From Bacillota bacterium (GTDB lineage Bacteria > Bacillota > Clostridia > Acetivibrionales > DSM-1351): a stretch of DNA of 50,752 nt. Positions within the stretch are counted from its first letter, which is position 1. The number at the start of each line of letters is the position of its first letter. Shown here piece after piece: positions 34,011 through 42,674 of this stretch. The notes beneath the pieces are model-generated. The model saw nothing but the letters and a program-made list of their open reading frames with translations. It made no database searches and had not been told where the DNA came from. Location: contig JAEZIB010000100.1 of assembly GCA_023416275.1 (NCBI GenBank), positions 1 to 50,752 on the forward strand, read 5' to 3'. The position numbers and the translations under genes were made by a program.

Positions 34011-35414
34011 TTGAATAATAGTTCAAATATTTTGGAATCAGAAGATATCAACAATGTACATTTTATAGGAATTGGCGGTTCAAGTATGAGTGGTCTAGCC
34101 GAAATCCTTTTAAGCCAAGGTTATAAAGTTTCAGGTTCAGATATTAAATCCTCAAAAGCAACACAAAAGTTGGAAAGCAAAGGCGCTCAGATATTTATCG
34201 GACACAAATCAGAAAATATAAATAATCCTGACCTTGTTATTTATACAGTTGCAGTTAAAGATGATAATGATGAAATGGTTCGCGCGCGCCAATTAAACAT
34301 ACCTATTATAGATCGTGCAGAGCTTCTAGGGCTCTTAATGAAAAAGCATTCCTTTGGTATTGCAATTGCTGGTACACACGGAAAAACAACAACTACTTCT
34401 ATGATAACTTCTATTATGTTGGAGGCTAATACTGACCCTACAGTTCATATCGGGGGAGAGTTAGATTGCATTGGAGGAAACACCAGAATAGGTAAATCTG
34501 AATTCTTTATAACCGAAGCATGTGAATATTATAGCAGTTTCCTAAAATTTCATCCATTTATGTCAGTAGTTCTGAACATTGAGGTAGATCATGTGGATTA
34601 TTTCAAAGACTTAGAGCATATTAAGTCAGACTTTGAAAAGTTCGTTTCCTTAGTACCCTCAAATGGGTATATTGTTGCTTGCGCAGATGATGAAAATACG
34701 CTTGCAGTAGTGAAAAACAAAAATTGTAATATAATAACCTATGGTCTGAAAAATCCAAATGCTATGTGGAATGCTAAAAATATTCGATATAATGATATGG
34801 GAATGGGCTGTTTTGAAGTTTATAAAGACGGTGATATGTTAGGCACTGTCTCACTTTCAGTACCGGGAAAACATAATGTAAGCAATTCTCTTGCAGCCAT
34901 TGCTGCCTGTTATACCTGCGGCTGCAGTATGGAGGATATCATATCAGGGCTTCTGGCTTTCGGCGGGAGTCACAAGCGTTTTGAGTTGAAAGGTTTAGTA
35001 GACAATATAAAAGTAATTGATGATTATGCCCATCATCCCTCAGAGGTTCAAGCAACTCTCAGCGCAGCTAAAAATACTGCACACAATAAGTTATGGTGTG
35101 TTTTTCAGCCGCATACTTATACAAGAACAAAGGCTTTTTTAGATAAGTTCTCAGATTCTTTTGGTGATGCAGATAATATAATAATAACTGATATTTACGC
35201 TGCCAGAGAAAAAGATCCCGGCGATATACATTCCAGTATTTTAGCAGAAAAAATTCGTCAGAATGGTGTAAATGCCATTTACATCAGTGATTTTCAAGAC
35301 ATAGCTGATTATCTTGATAAAAATGCCCAAGCAGGTGATTTAATATTAACAATGGGAGCTGGAGATGTAGTCCGAGTTGGAGAAATTTTTATAAATAGAA
35401 GAGGAAATAAATAG
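34011..35414 (+). CDS. murC: UDP-N-acetylmuramate--L-alanine ligase MurC
   Basis: 467 residues from the TTG at 34011; a GTG at 34002 lies inside the ribosome-binding site GAGGAG, so TTG is preferred. Three Mur-ligase domains: the N-terminal UDP-binding fold with IHFIGIGG-like VHFIGIGGSSMSGLA, the central ATPase with GTHGKTTTTSM and LNIEVDHVDYF, and the C-terminal domain with DDYAHHPSEVQ. It adds L-Ala to UDP-MurNAc in the cytosolic phase of peptidoglycan synthesis. Divergent from purR; the end of MITE copy 3 is 34 bp before its start, so the promoter may be in or next to that repeat. Confidence 0.96.
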   Translation: MNNSSNILESEDINNVHFIGIGGSSMSGLAEILLSQGYKVSGSDIKSSKATQKLESKGAQIFIGHKSENINNPDLVIYTVAVKDDNDEMVRARQLNIPIIDRAELLGLLMKKHSFGIAIAGTHGKTTTTSMITSIMLEANTDPTVHIGGELDCIGGNTRIGKSEFFITEACEYYSSFLKFHPFMSVVLNIEVDHVDYFKDLEHIKSDFEKFVSLVPSNGYIVACADDENTLAVVKNKNCNIITYGLKNPNAMWNAKNIRYNDMGMGCFEVYKDGDMLGTVSLSVPGKHNVSNSLAAIAACYTCGCSMEDIISGLLAFGGSHKRFELKGLVDNIKVIDDYAHHPSEVQATLSAAKNTAHNKLWCVFQPHTYTRTKAFLDKFSDSFGDADNIIITDIYAAREKDPGDIHSSILAEKIRQNGVNAIYISDFQDIADYLDKNAQAGDLILTMGAGDVVRVGEIFINRRGNK

Positions 35415-35546
35415 AAAGTTTATATCTTATTTAATTGAGGTATAAATAATTTAGTGTATTGTTGTTACTTTATTCCTACTTTGGCAAGCAATCAATTTAA
35501 TTAAAATGGTTTACAGAATATTGTTCTGTTCTAACTTAATCTTTAT

Positions 35547-35601
35547 ATTATTGCCAGTTATATCTAGTTTTTGTATAAACTTGAATATAGCTGGCAATAA
35601 T
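35547..35601 (+). terminator. Probable murC terminator hairpin
   Basis: ATTATTGCCAG (35547-35557) pairs exactly with CTGGCAATAAT (35591-35601), extended by TTATAT / ATATAG. The following TCCTTTATAA is only a weak T tail. Confidence 0.5.
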
Positions 35602-35788
35602 CCTTTATAACGGATTGTTGTATTCATTTTTTAATGAACATTTACTCATTGTGGGTCTAGCCTGTACGGCAATGAAGATGAGCCCTTTATGGCGGTTGGG
35701 GTATCTATATTTTTGATAGCTATCCAACCAATCTGAATATTGAATCATCAGTTCTATTTAAACACTACAAAATATATATCGCAATATT

Positions 35789-36079
35789 ATGTTTAACGAA
35801 CCATTTTTTTCGCTAATCACTATGATTACAGTGCTTTTTATATCATGTTCATATCTATGTTGTATAGCGAATATATTGCTGTCATTAATAAATAAACCAA
35901 AAAAGTTTCTAACTATAGTAAATGGGATTATTAGTATCATTTCTTTAATATTGGTAATATTTATTACTAATTCTTTTGGATTTATACATATAATACTATC
36001 ATTACTAATGATAATTTATCCTATTTGGGATTCTGTCACAAAACAAATTGGATTTTGTAATAGGACGAAAGAACTTTAA
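35789..36079 (+). CDS. Possible small three-helix membrane protein
   Basis: 96 codons. Three strongly hydrophobic segments (about 8-32, 41-60 and 63-80) suggest an integral membrane protein with a short basic end. No ribosome-binding site precedes the ATG and I recognise no family. It ends just before a good terminator on the same strand, which is the best argument that it is real; biased AT-rich DNA can also give such frames by chance. Confidence 0.35.
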   Translation: MFNEPFFSLITMITVLFISCSYLCCIANILLSLINKPKKFLTIVNGIISIISLILVIFITNSFGFIHIILSLLMIIYPIWDSVTKQIGFCNRTKEL

Positions 36080-36107
36080 TTTTAGTTGCATTTTATATAA
36101 CACCAAA

Positions 36108-36165
36108 AAGCAGGCTAATCAATATAACTTCATCTCTTGTATTGATTTGCCAGCTTGTTTCTTGT
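36108..36165. terminator. Bidirectional terminator before fabZ end
   Basis: AAGCAGGCTAATCAATA (36108-36124) pairs with TATTGATTTGCCAGCTT (36140-36156) with two mismatches. T-rich tails are present on both sides (CTTGTTTTT on plus, GCTTTTT on minus). Confidence 0.7.
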
Positions 36166-36316
36166 TTTTAATGTAAGAGTTTCAACTTCAGTTTTTATGA
36201 GCTTTTTGACCGATTTTTAATCACAGTTCATAGAAACCCAAAAATCTATAGTATTACTAGAACTTCTCTTTGGTTAAAAATTTAAGTATTAACTAGAGAG
36301 GAATTTTTATCAGTTT

Positions 36317-36745
36317 TTAAACCTTTGTCATTGCAAACTTTATTTCCCCTTCAGCTGCAAGCTTTCCATCAACAGAAGCCTTAACTTTTGCTTTAGTAAC
36401 TCCCATTTTGGATAACAATATTTCAGCCTCAAGAGTTAAAACGTCCCCAGGCAAAACTTGATTTTTAAACTTCATGCTGTCTATACTGGCAAATACTCCT
36501 AATTTACCTTTATTCTCTTCTATAACGGCAACTGCTATGCCAGCTATTTGAGCCAGAGCCTCGACTACCAATACTCCTGGCATTATCGGATAATCTGGGA
36601 AATGTCCCTGAAAAAAAGGCTCATTTGCTGATACATTCTTAATTCCTACTGCTCTTTTGCCTGGCTCAAGTTCAATAACCTTGTCAACCAGCAGGAATGG
36701 GTACCTATGAGGTAATATTTCTCTGATTTCTTTATTTGTAAGCAT
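36317..36745 (-). CDS. fabZ: 3-hydroxyacyl-ACP dehydratase FabZ
   Basis: 142 residues. Single hot-dog domain with HRYPFLLVDKVIELEPGKRA at the start and the catalytic pair His48 (FFQGHFPDYPIMPG) and Glu62 (VVEALAQIAG). It dehydrates beta-hydroxyacyl-ACP in fatty-acid elongation, in the cytosol. Located downstream of the flagellar rod genes and mbl, as in Bacillus (ywpB). Fatty-acid genes are not adjacent. Confidence 0.96.
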   Translation of the reverse strand: MLTNKEIREILPHRYPFLLVDKVIELEPGKRAVGIKNVSANEPFFQGHFPDYPIMPGVLVVEALAQIAGIAVAVIEENKGKLGVFASIDSMKFKNQVLPGDVLTLEAEILLSKMGVTKAKVKASVDGKLAAEGEIKFAMTKV

Positions 36746-36825
36746 TTATTCTCAACCTTTCAATGTACCATAAGCAGCACAATTCATTATATACCGCTAA
36801 ATCTTATGGTAGTTATTTTATTTAT

Positions 36826-36862
36826 TTTACTCAACTTTCCACATAAAAAGTCTATTGGTACA
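36826..36862 (+). repeat. Decayed dispersed repeat, trace c
   Basis: TTTACTCAACTTTCCACATA followed by AAAAGTCTATTGGTACAG matches the left edge of the family seen at 10041, 13223, 50387 and near 50142. Confidence 0.45.
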
Positions 36863-37131
36863 GAAGACTTTTTAAAGGTTTATTTCCAATAGCACTTCTA
36901 AACATTTTCGGCTCCGCACACATTTACAGTCCTTGGTTCATAGTTCTAAAGCCAACATCATGCTTTACATGCAAAAACACAAATAGCTTACTGAACAATT
37001 GTAAACATACTTGAATCCCCGTTATTTCAATTAATTCAAAATTCCTTGTATTAATTCAGTAAGTTTTTAACCGACTATTTCATGCATTTATTTATTGCCA
37101 AAAATTTGTATATACAAACATAACTAAACAA

Positions 37132-37147
37132 ATGCAAACGTTATCTT
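37132..37147. promoter_or_regulatory. Candidate cre (CcpA-type) operator
   Basis: ATGCAAACGTTATCTT fits the degenerate LacI-family cre consensus WTGNAANCGNWNNCWW. It lies about 390 bp upstream of fabZ and past the end of the NAGPA gene, so the regulated gene is unclear. Matches of this length can occur by chance. Confidence 0.25.
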
Positions 37148-37285
37148 CACATATTATAATACTATTTTAAGGTTAGTATTATTACCAGGTAATATATTCT
37201 ACTAAGTTGATAAATAATCCTCTTTTGTAGATAAATTTTGTTTATACATAACGAAAAACATTGGCTAAAACTAATGTAAAGACTA

Positions 37286-38434
37286 TCACTTTTTTACCTT
37301 AACTATAAAAGCTCCTGCAACGGGTCTTTCTATCCCTCTGTATGAAGGTTTGTTTTTCAGTTCACCGCCTACAAACATTTGAGACGTTGCACCTCCATCT
37401 AACATTGCCGCATCCTTAACTCCGATAGATATCAAATACTCAGTAAGCTCCTTACCCGTAAGGCCACTGCTATAGCCAGGCTGCCTGCCATCGACTACAA
37501 GTAAGATAACTCGTCCATCCTCTTTTATTCCAACAGCAGTACGAGGATCTTGGTTATTCAATGAACCAACCCACCTATACTCATCGGGGACTACTGATAT
37601 TCCATTTTCTACTAGCATACAGCCACATTCATAAGCTGCATACGACCCATTGATTTCAGGTTCCATTTCAATATTAACTTTATCTCCTACTTTAATACCA
37701 AGCTTATCAGGCATATCAGAACTTTTCCCAAAAAAGCTGAGCAAGCTGCTATCTTTTTTTATGGGTACTTCTTGTAATGTATCTCTGATTATAGAGGTTA
37801 CAAGACCATTTTGAACACTAATAGATGTATTTTTAATCTGCGCCCTATTTGTTGAGCCATAGGCATTTGTATACAAAACAATATTTCCATCTAATCCATT
37901 ACGATTAAGCTTATTAATATATGTTTTTTCAACACTTACACTAAAAGATAATTGAGTAAATAGCTTTTTAAATCGCACACCATTTTTATCAATTAATAAT
38001 ACAGGATCGCTACCTGTTGCATTCATTATAAGCTTACCGTCGATAGAGACCATTCCAACAGGATCTCCATTTTCATAGAAAAACCCCGCATTTATAGCTG
38101 CATACGCACCTGTTCTTTTACAGATTTCTGATATATTCTCAAATCCAAATACGTTATCATATGAAAGAACTGGTTTAAATTCTACTCTATTATCAATGGG
38201 ATCAAACTCTATTAAAAATATCTCTTGTTTTTTACCATTAATAGTAGCAGTAATATTCTTATACTCAATTGGAGCGGGTCTTAATACCTCTGTTTGAGTT
38301 ATCTCAGCTGTTTTTGTACTAACACTCTCCTTGTTTTCTGTATAAAATAAAAATTGTCCAGCATAAAATAAAATGCAGGACAATATAACAAATATAGTAA
38401 TAATTATAATCAAATTATGATTATTTTTTCTCAT
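37286..38434 (-). CDS. Phosphodiester glycosidase (NAGPA-domain) membrane-anchored protein
   Basis: 382 residues from the ATG at 38434 (GGAGG at 8-9 bases, inside the preceding gene). One N-terminal membrane helix (about 8-30), then an extracytoplasmic NAGPA domain (about 80-380) with AINAGFFYENGDPVG, DPRTAVGIKEDGRVILLVVD and the catalytic-region DGGATSQM near the C-terminus. Relatives cleave GlcNAc-1-phosphodiester or act in exopolysaccharide or cell-wall glycopolymer turnover. The gene overlaps flgJ by 14 bp, so it is translationally coupled to the flagellar rod genes; a role in opening the wall around the rod is possible but unproven. Confidence 0.87.
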   Translation of the reverse strand: MRKNNHNLIIIITIFVILSCILFYAGQFLFYTENKESVSTKTAEITQTEVLRPAPIEYKNITATINGKKQEIFLIEFDPIDNRVEFKPVLSYDNVFGFENISEICKRTGAYAAINAGFFYENGDPVGMVSIDGKLIMNATGSDPVLLIDKNGVRFKKLFTQLSFSVSVEKTYINKLNRNGLDGNIVLYTNAYGSTNRAQIKNTSISVQNGLVTSIIRDTLQEVPIKKDSSLLSFFGKSSDMPDKLGIKVGDKVNIEMEPEINGSYAAYECGCMLVENGISVVPDEYRWVGSLNNQDPRTAVGIKEDGRVILLVVDGRQPGYSSGLTGKELTEYLISIGVKDAAMLDGGATSQMFVGGELKNKPSYRGIERPVAGAFIVKVKK

Positions 38435-38813
38435 CAATCATTCCTCCGGAAGTCTGGTTCAAAACCTCCTGCTTGCCATATTGCTTTGACATCTGCTTGT
38501 ACATCATCTCTCCAAGTCCTATTCCTCTTTGTGACGCCACCTTGCAGAGTTCATCATCAAGCATTGAGTTGTACAGCTCTGTAGCTGTATCGCTAGAAAA
38601 ATAATCTGACTTTGGCACTGTAGCTCTCATTTGCTTAAACATCATACTAACAAATATACCTTCAAACTCTTTGCAGACTTTCTTTAGCTCAGCGTCATTT
38701 CCGCTTTCTGTAGCTGCTTTAAGTCTTTTTTCAAAATCGTCATCAGTAGCCTTAGCAGATGTATTTTTGGCATTATCAAGATTGTTTATAGAATTAACAC
38801 TTCCTATTTCCAT
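38421..38813 (-). CDS. flgJ: FlgJ-like flagellar rod-binding protein (no muramidase domain)
   Basis: 130 residues. The rod-binding domain (about 42-112) has LKKVCKEFEGIFVSMMFKQM, RATVPKSDYFSS and YNSMLDDELCKVASQRGIGL. The C-terminal muramidase domain of proteobacterial FlgJ is absent, as is usual in clostridia. It caps the growing flagellar rod. It starts 10 bp after flgG and overlaps the NAGPA gene. Confidence 0.88.
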   Translation of the reverse strand: MEIGSVNSINNLDNAKNTSAKATDDDFEKRLKAATESGNDAELKKVCKEFEGIFVSMMFKQMRATVPKSDYFSSDTATELYNSMLDDELCKVASQRGIGLGEMMYKQMSKQYGKQEVLNQTSGGMIDEKK

Positions 38814-38823
38814 CTATACTCAC

Positions 38824-39636
38824 CTATTTCATTAAGTTATTAGCAATCTGAAGCATATCATCAGAAGACTGAATTGCCTTTGAATTAACTTCATAAGCCC
38901 TTTGAGCAATAATTAATTTAACCATTTCATCCACAACTTGTACGTTTGAAGCTTCTAAGTAGCCTTGTTTCATTGAGCTTGAACCAGTCTCATCTTCACT
39001 TGCCTGTATAGGCTCTCCAGTAGCTGAATTCTTTGTGAAAAGATTACCGCCTACAGCTTCTAAAGCATATTTATTAGGAAAATTAACCATCCCTATTGTC
39101 TGTCCTAAATCAACGGTCTCGCCATCAGCATTTACATAGCTCATAGCCCCCTGTGAAGTAACAACTAGTTTGGAAATATCAACATCTGTATCAAACACTA
39201 TCTCCTGCTCTGCATTGTCCAAAACAGGATATCCTTCTGATGTAGTCAGTTTTCTAAGTCCATCCTCCGAAACACTTATCTTAAATGAACCATCTTTAGT
39301 ATATTGAATAGATTCATTGGGCATCAATATGGTAAAAAACCCCTCGCCATCAATAGCAAAATCTAAGTTTGAACCTGTATTATCAAAATTGCCACTATCA
39401 AAATTTCTAACAGTAGCACTTATTTGAGTACCATGGCCAACCTGAAGGTTTACTGGTCTCCCTTTATCCTCAAGGACATACGCCCTTTCCATTGTCTGAT
39501 ACAATAGATCATTAAATTCTGCTCTTTCCTTTTTGTATCCAGTGGTATTAACGTTTGATAAATTGTTAGAAATAACATCTACATTGAACTGCTGAGCTTT
39601 CATGCCTGAGCCCGCTGTCCATAGTGCTCTCATCAT
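38824..39636 (-). CDS. flgG: Flagellar distal rod protein FlgG/FlhP
   Basis: 270 residues from the ATG at 39636 (GGAGG at 8 bases). It begins MMRALWTAGSGMKAQQ and has the rod-protein signature VDVISNNLSNVNTTGYKKER, the DFAIDGEGFFTI motif and the C-terminal DEMVKLIIAQRAYEVNSKAI helix. It builds the distal rod of the flagellar basal body. It pairs with FlhO and sits between mbl and fabZ, the flhO-flhP arrangement of Firmicutes. Confidence 0.93.
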   Translation of the reverse strand: MMRALWTAGSGMKAQQFNVDVISNNLSNVNTTGYKKERAEFNDLLYQTMERAYVLEDKGRPVNLQVGHGTQISATVRNFDSGNFDNTGSNLDFAIDGEGFFTILMPNESIQYTKDGSFKISVSEDGLRKLTTSEGYPVLDNAEQEIVFDTDVDISKLVVTSQGAMSYVNADGETVDLGQTIGMVNFPNKYALEAVGGNLFTKNSATGEPIQASEDETGSSSMKQGYLEASNVQVVDEMVKLIIAQRAYEVNSKAIQSSDDMLQIANNLMK

Positions 39637-39700
39637 AACCATTACCTCCAAAAATAATATAAAATCAAGGTTATCTAATCAAATATATAAGCTAAGGGTA

Positions 39701-40501
39701 TTATCTAACTACACCCACTTCAGTTACAGCCTTTTCTAGAGAACCATCCTGTGCTTGAAGAACCTTTTGGCTCGCTTCGTAAGCTCTCATAACAGTAATC
39801 ATATCAACCATTTCATCCACTACATTTACATTTGACTGTTCAGAATAGCCCTGTAGAACACTTCCAGTAAAATCAACAACTTCACTGTCACTATTCTGAA
39901 GAAGATTATTGCCAAATTTTCTTAATTTAGTAGCATCAGCAAATTGAGTAATTTTCAGCTTATCAACTAATTTACCATCCTGAATTATCTCACCCTTCTC
40001 ATTCACAGAAAATTCTGCGCTTGAGAGTGTAATAGGACCATTCTCACCCATAACAAAATAACCTTCCTTAGTAACTAATTGGTTATTTGAATTTATTATA
40101 AAAGAACCATCTTTCGTATAATATTCATTAATATTATCGTTATTATTTCCATCCATCATGCCAATTGTAAAAAATGCAGGACTTGCACCTAGACTTGTAC
40201 TGTCATCACTTATAGCAAAATCAAGCTTGCTACCTGTTTGACTTAACTGCCCCTGTGTATAGTAAGTATATATTTCACCCACATCACTGCTAAGCTGCAT
40301 TCTTCCAATATTACCTGAAGGATTTAACGGGCTTCTGGTATCATTAATTCTCTTTGTTAATACAGAAGGAAAACTTTCAAAAACAACAGTGTCCTTTTTA
40401 TATGCAGTAGTATTAACATTTGCCATATTATTGGTTATAACGTCAAGCTTTCTGGTATTAGCAAGCATACTCCATCCTGAAGTATATAATCCTCTAATCA
40501 T
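39701..40501 (-). CDS. flhO: Flagellar proximal rod protein FlgF/FlhO
   Basis: 266 residues. It begins MIRGLYTSGWSMLANTRKLD with VITNNMANVNTTAYKKDTVV, contains DFAISDDS in place of the usual DFAIxGxGFF, and ends with DEMVDMITVMRAYEASQKVL. A flagellar rod subunit paralogous to the FlgG next to it. First of the rod genes after mbl, with GGAG 9 bases before its ATG. Confidence 0.9.
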   Translation of the reverse strand: MIRGLYTSGWSMLANTRKLDVITNNMANVNTTAYKKDTVVFESFPSVLTKRINDTRSPLNPSGNIGRMQLSSDVGEIYTYYTQGQLSQTGSKLDFAISDDSTSLGASPAFFTIGMMDGNNNDNINEYYTKDGSFIINSNNQLVTKEGYFVMGENGPITLSSAEFSVNEKGEIIQDGKLVDKLKITQFADATKLRKFGNNLLQNSDSEVVDFTGSVLQGYSEQSNVNVVDEMVDMITVMRAYEASQKVLQAQDGSLEKAVTEVGVVR

Positions 40502-40668
40502 TAGGAAATCTCCTTGTTTAAATTCATTACTTGATATATCGGTACTTTATAGAATTTACTTAACATGAATATATTAAGAAAAATCTGCCTGAAATTAAAC
40601 AAAATACAATGAAAAATTAAATATATTTTAATTTAATAAAAGAGGATAGCTTTGCAAAAAGCTACCCT

Positions 40669-40757
40669 GCTTGATTGCTCAAATCCACAAAAAGCTGCTA
40701 GTAGCTTTTTGATATGCGAAGAGAACGATGAATGCACGAAATGTAAACTTCGCATTT
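40669..40757. terminator. Terminator array after mbl, including copy 2 of the repeated hairpin
   Basis: TGCGAAG / CTTCGCA (40715-40754) directly follows the mbl TAA and is nearly identical in loop to the hairpin at 5612-5651. A second hairpin, AAAAAGCT / AGCTTTTT (40689-40710), sits beside it, and a third, around GGATAGCTTT / AAAGCTACC, lies at 40644-40666. On the minus strand the three stems follow one another. Confidence 0.7.
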
Positions 40758-41786
40758 TTATCCCCTATGTTTTCCAGTATTTGAAGACAACGCACTTTCT
40801 TCTATAGCCTCTATATTATCTAAAGCCTTGCCTGTTCCCATTGCAACGCAGGATATAGAATCATCTGCGATAATAACATTTATCCCAGTCTTCTCCTGGA
40901 TAAGCTTGTCTAATCCATAAATCAAGCTTCCGCCACCTGTCATCACAATTCCTCTGTCACTTATATCTGCAGCCAGTTCAGGAGGTGTACGCTCCAAAAC
41001 CGAGTGGACTGCTTCTACTATACTTGAAATAGGCTCTTCTAAAGCTTCCATCATCTCGGTAGACGATATAGTAATAGTTTTTGGCAATCCAGATATTAAG
41101 TTTCTACCTCTAATATCCATAGTTACCTCTTGAACTCTAGGATATACTGTTCCTATATTTATCTTTAGGTCTTCTGCTGTTCTTTCACCAATCATAATAT
41201 TGTGCTTCTTACGCATGTATCTTACGATTGCTTCATCGAATTTGTCTCCTGCAACCTTAATGGATGTACTTACTACTGTACCTCCTAACGATATTACGGC
41301 TATGTCAGTAGTTCCACCGCCCATGTCCACAACCATACTACCACATGCTTTAGAGATGTCAATTCCAGCACCTATTGCTGCTGCAATTGGTTCTTCTATT
41401 AAATATGTCTTCCTTGCTCCCGCCTGCATCGAAGCATCTATAACTGCTCTCTTTTCTACTTCTGTAACTCCGCTGGGAACACAAACCATTATTCTTGGTT
41501 TAAAAAACTTCCTATTTCCAGTTGCCTTGTTTATAAAATATTTAAGCATACGTTCTGTAATATCATAATCAGATATTACACCGTCTCTGAGTGGTCTGAT
41601 TGCAACAATATTTCCAGGTGTTCTTCCTAACATTCTCCTGGCTTCTTCACCTACTGCTAAAAGCTTATTTGTATTTTTGTCAATTGCGACAACCGAAGGT
41701 TCTCTTAAAACAATGCCCTTTCCCTTAATATATACAAGCACTGAAGCTGTACCCAAATCAATACCGATGTCCTGTCCAAAACCCAA
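40758..41786 (-). CDS. mbl: MreB-like actin homologue Mbl
   Basis: 342 residues from the TTG at 41786, with GGGAG 9 bases upstream; this gives the family start GFGQDIGIDLGTASVLVYIK. The longer frame to 41861 runs into MITE copy 4 and is rejected. Actin-fold nucleotide loops: IGIDLGTASVLVY, VVDMGGGTTDIAVIS and VMTGGGSLIYGLDKL; connecting IEEPIAAAIGAGIDI. It guides peptidoglycan synthesis along the cell side wall. Upstream of the flagellar rod genes and fabZ, matching Bacillus mbl-flhO-flhP-ywpB. Confidence 0.93.
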   Translation of the reverse strand: MGFGQDIGIDLGTASVLVYIKGKGIVLREPSVVAIDKNTNKLLAVGEEARRMLGRTPGNIVAIRPLRDGVISDYDITERMLKYFINKATGNRKFFKPRIMVCVPSGVTEVEKRAVIDASMQAGARKTYLIEEPIAAAIGAGIDISKACGSMVVDMGGGTTDIAVISLGGTVVSTSIKVAGDKFDEAIVRYMRKKHNIMIGERTAEDLKINIGTVYPRVQEVTMDIRGRNLISGLPKTITISSTEMMEALEEPISSIVEAVHSVLERTPPELAADISDRGIVMTGGGSLIYGLDKLIQEKTGINVIIADDSISCVAMGTGKALDNIEAIEESALSSNTGKHRG

Positions 41787-41843
41787 GATTAACAACTCCC
41801 TTATTTCTTTTTGATAATTCAACACAATAATATATAATCTCTT

Positions 41844-41998
41844 TATAACACCTAAATTCAAAATGAAATTATTCGATTGTAGAAAAATTTCATTACATCA
41901 GTGGCGTGTAAGCGAGGCAGGAAATATTCTTCAACGCCTGAAAACAAAAGCGGTACCCGCCACATATAGAAGTGGGGACATTTTCTTGCCTCGTTATA
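41844..41998 (+). repeat. MITE-like element, copy 4 (short form, 155 bp)
   Basis: Begins TATAACACCTAAATTC; ends TTTTCTTGCCTCGTTATA, with a GAAATT / AATTTC hairpin inside. It lies 57 bp upstream of the mbl start, opposite to its direction. Confidence 0.75.
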
Positions 41999-42253
41999 AT
42001 ATATAAATACATTATAATAGTATGTTATTTTTAATTTTTACCAAGTCAAAATTATCTAATATTTATATTATCATATTCAATTAAATATGCAATATTTTTG
42101 TATACTTTCGATACATAATGACACATTTTCCTATATAATCAACATTTTTTAATATGTTTATTCCAGACTATAAATAATTTTTCTTTAAAGCTATAGAACG
42201 TGATATTTTTACACTTCAAATTTTTCTGTATAAGGAATATTCTTTAGTAACTA

Positions 42254-42400
42254 TTAGTGGTTGATATCATCAAAACATCCTTTTATATCCCACTCTAAAA
42301 TCCATGCAGGAGATAGTTTTCTTGCAAGCAAACTTAATATTTGTTCACACGTAGCTTTGCACTCCTTTAAATGTATGGGGTATCCTTTGGCAATATATTA
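42254..42400 (-). pseudogene. Group II intron reverse-transcriptase (LtrA-like) remnant
   Basis: One minus-strand frame gives a 48-residue piece ending in a stop. Its core CEQILSLLARKLSPAWILEW is followed by DIKGCFDDINH, the characteristic RT domain block (usually ...SPQWILEGDIKGCFDNI.H). Stops lie directly on both sides, and no domain V or other intron RNA core was recognised next to it. It is a dead fragment of a mobile intron. Confidence 0.75.
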
Positions 42401-42542
42401 CACGACTACTTTTCGCACATGCCAAACCCTATCAGTGTTATTGGTTATTGCTTCCCATTTTCTTTGCTATTTATGATTTTATTCTGCAATCACGTGGCTG
42501 TGTCCATAAAAGTCAGCATAACTCACTAGTACATTTCCAACT

Positions 42543-42647
42543 AAAAGTGCACCATCAAATGATTGAAACTGAACCGCTCCCTGTCTACTTGACAGAGAGC
42601 GGTTCATAAAGGGAGCATATCAATTTGAGGTGCACTTTTTCTTTTTT
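42543..42647. terminator. Large nested hairpin downstream of the SLH gene
   Basis: Outer arms AAAAGTGCACC (42543-42553) and GGTGCACTTTT (42629-42639), and within them a long stem TGAACCGCTC / GAGCGGTTCA with CTGTC / GACAG (42570-42606). On the plus strand it is followed by TTTTTTCTTTTTT-like sequence. It begins 28 bp after the SLH gene stop and probably ends its transcript, though the minus-strand tail after the outer arm is short of T. Confidence 0.6.
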
Positions 42648-42674
42648 GGACGTTACCTTAATTTTTTATATTTC

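Larger units (their letters stand above)
35415..36316. other. Region between murC and fabZ with hairpins and one weak small ORF
   Basis: It contains the murC hairpin (35547-35601), a relatively GC-rich structured stretch (about 35645-35735) without a gene, a possible small membrane-protein gene (35789-36079) and a bidirectional terminator (36108-36165). Confidence 0.5.
36746..37285. other. Intergenic region upstream of fabZ
   Basis: No gene. It contains a trace of the ACTCAACTTTCC repeat at 36826-36862, a candidate catabolite-response site at 37132-37147 and the fabZ promoter region. Confidence 0.45.
41787..42674. other. Intergenic region upstream of mbl
   Basis: Besides MITE copy 4 it holds a group II intron reverse-transcriptase remnant (42254-42400) and a nested terminator-like hairpin (42543-42647). 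No intact gene. Confidence 0.5.

Noticed and set aside
41787..41861. Extended N-terminus of Mbl
   Set aside because: The family start GFGQDIGIDLG fits the TTG at 41786 with a good ribosome-binding site; the extension runs into the end of MITE copy 4.
42261..42476. Plus-strand 71-codon frame
   Set aside because: The opposite strand encodes the RT fossil; the plus frame is its shadow and has no start signals.
42570..42606. GAACCGCTC hairpin as group II intron domain V
   Set aside because: It lacks the AGC triad and the GNRA-type loop and lies on the wrong side of the RT fragment relative to its direction.
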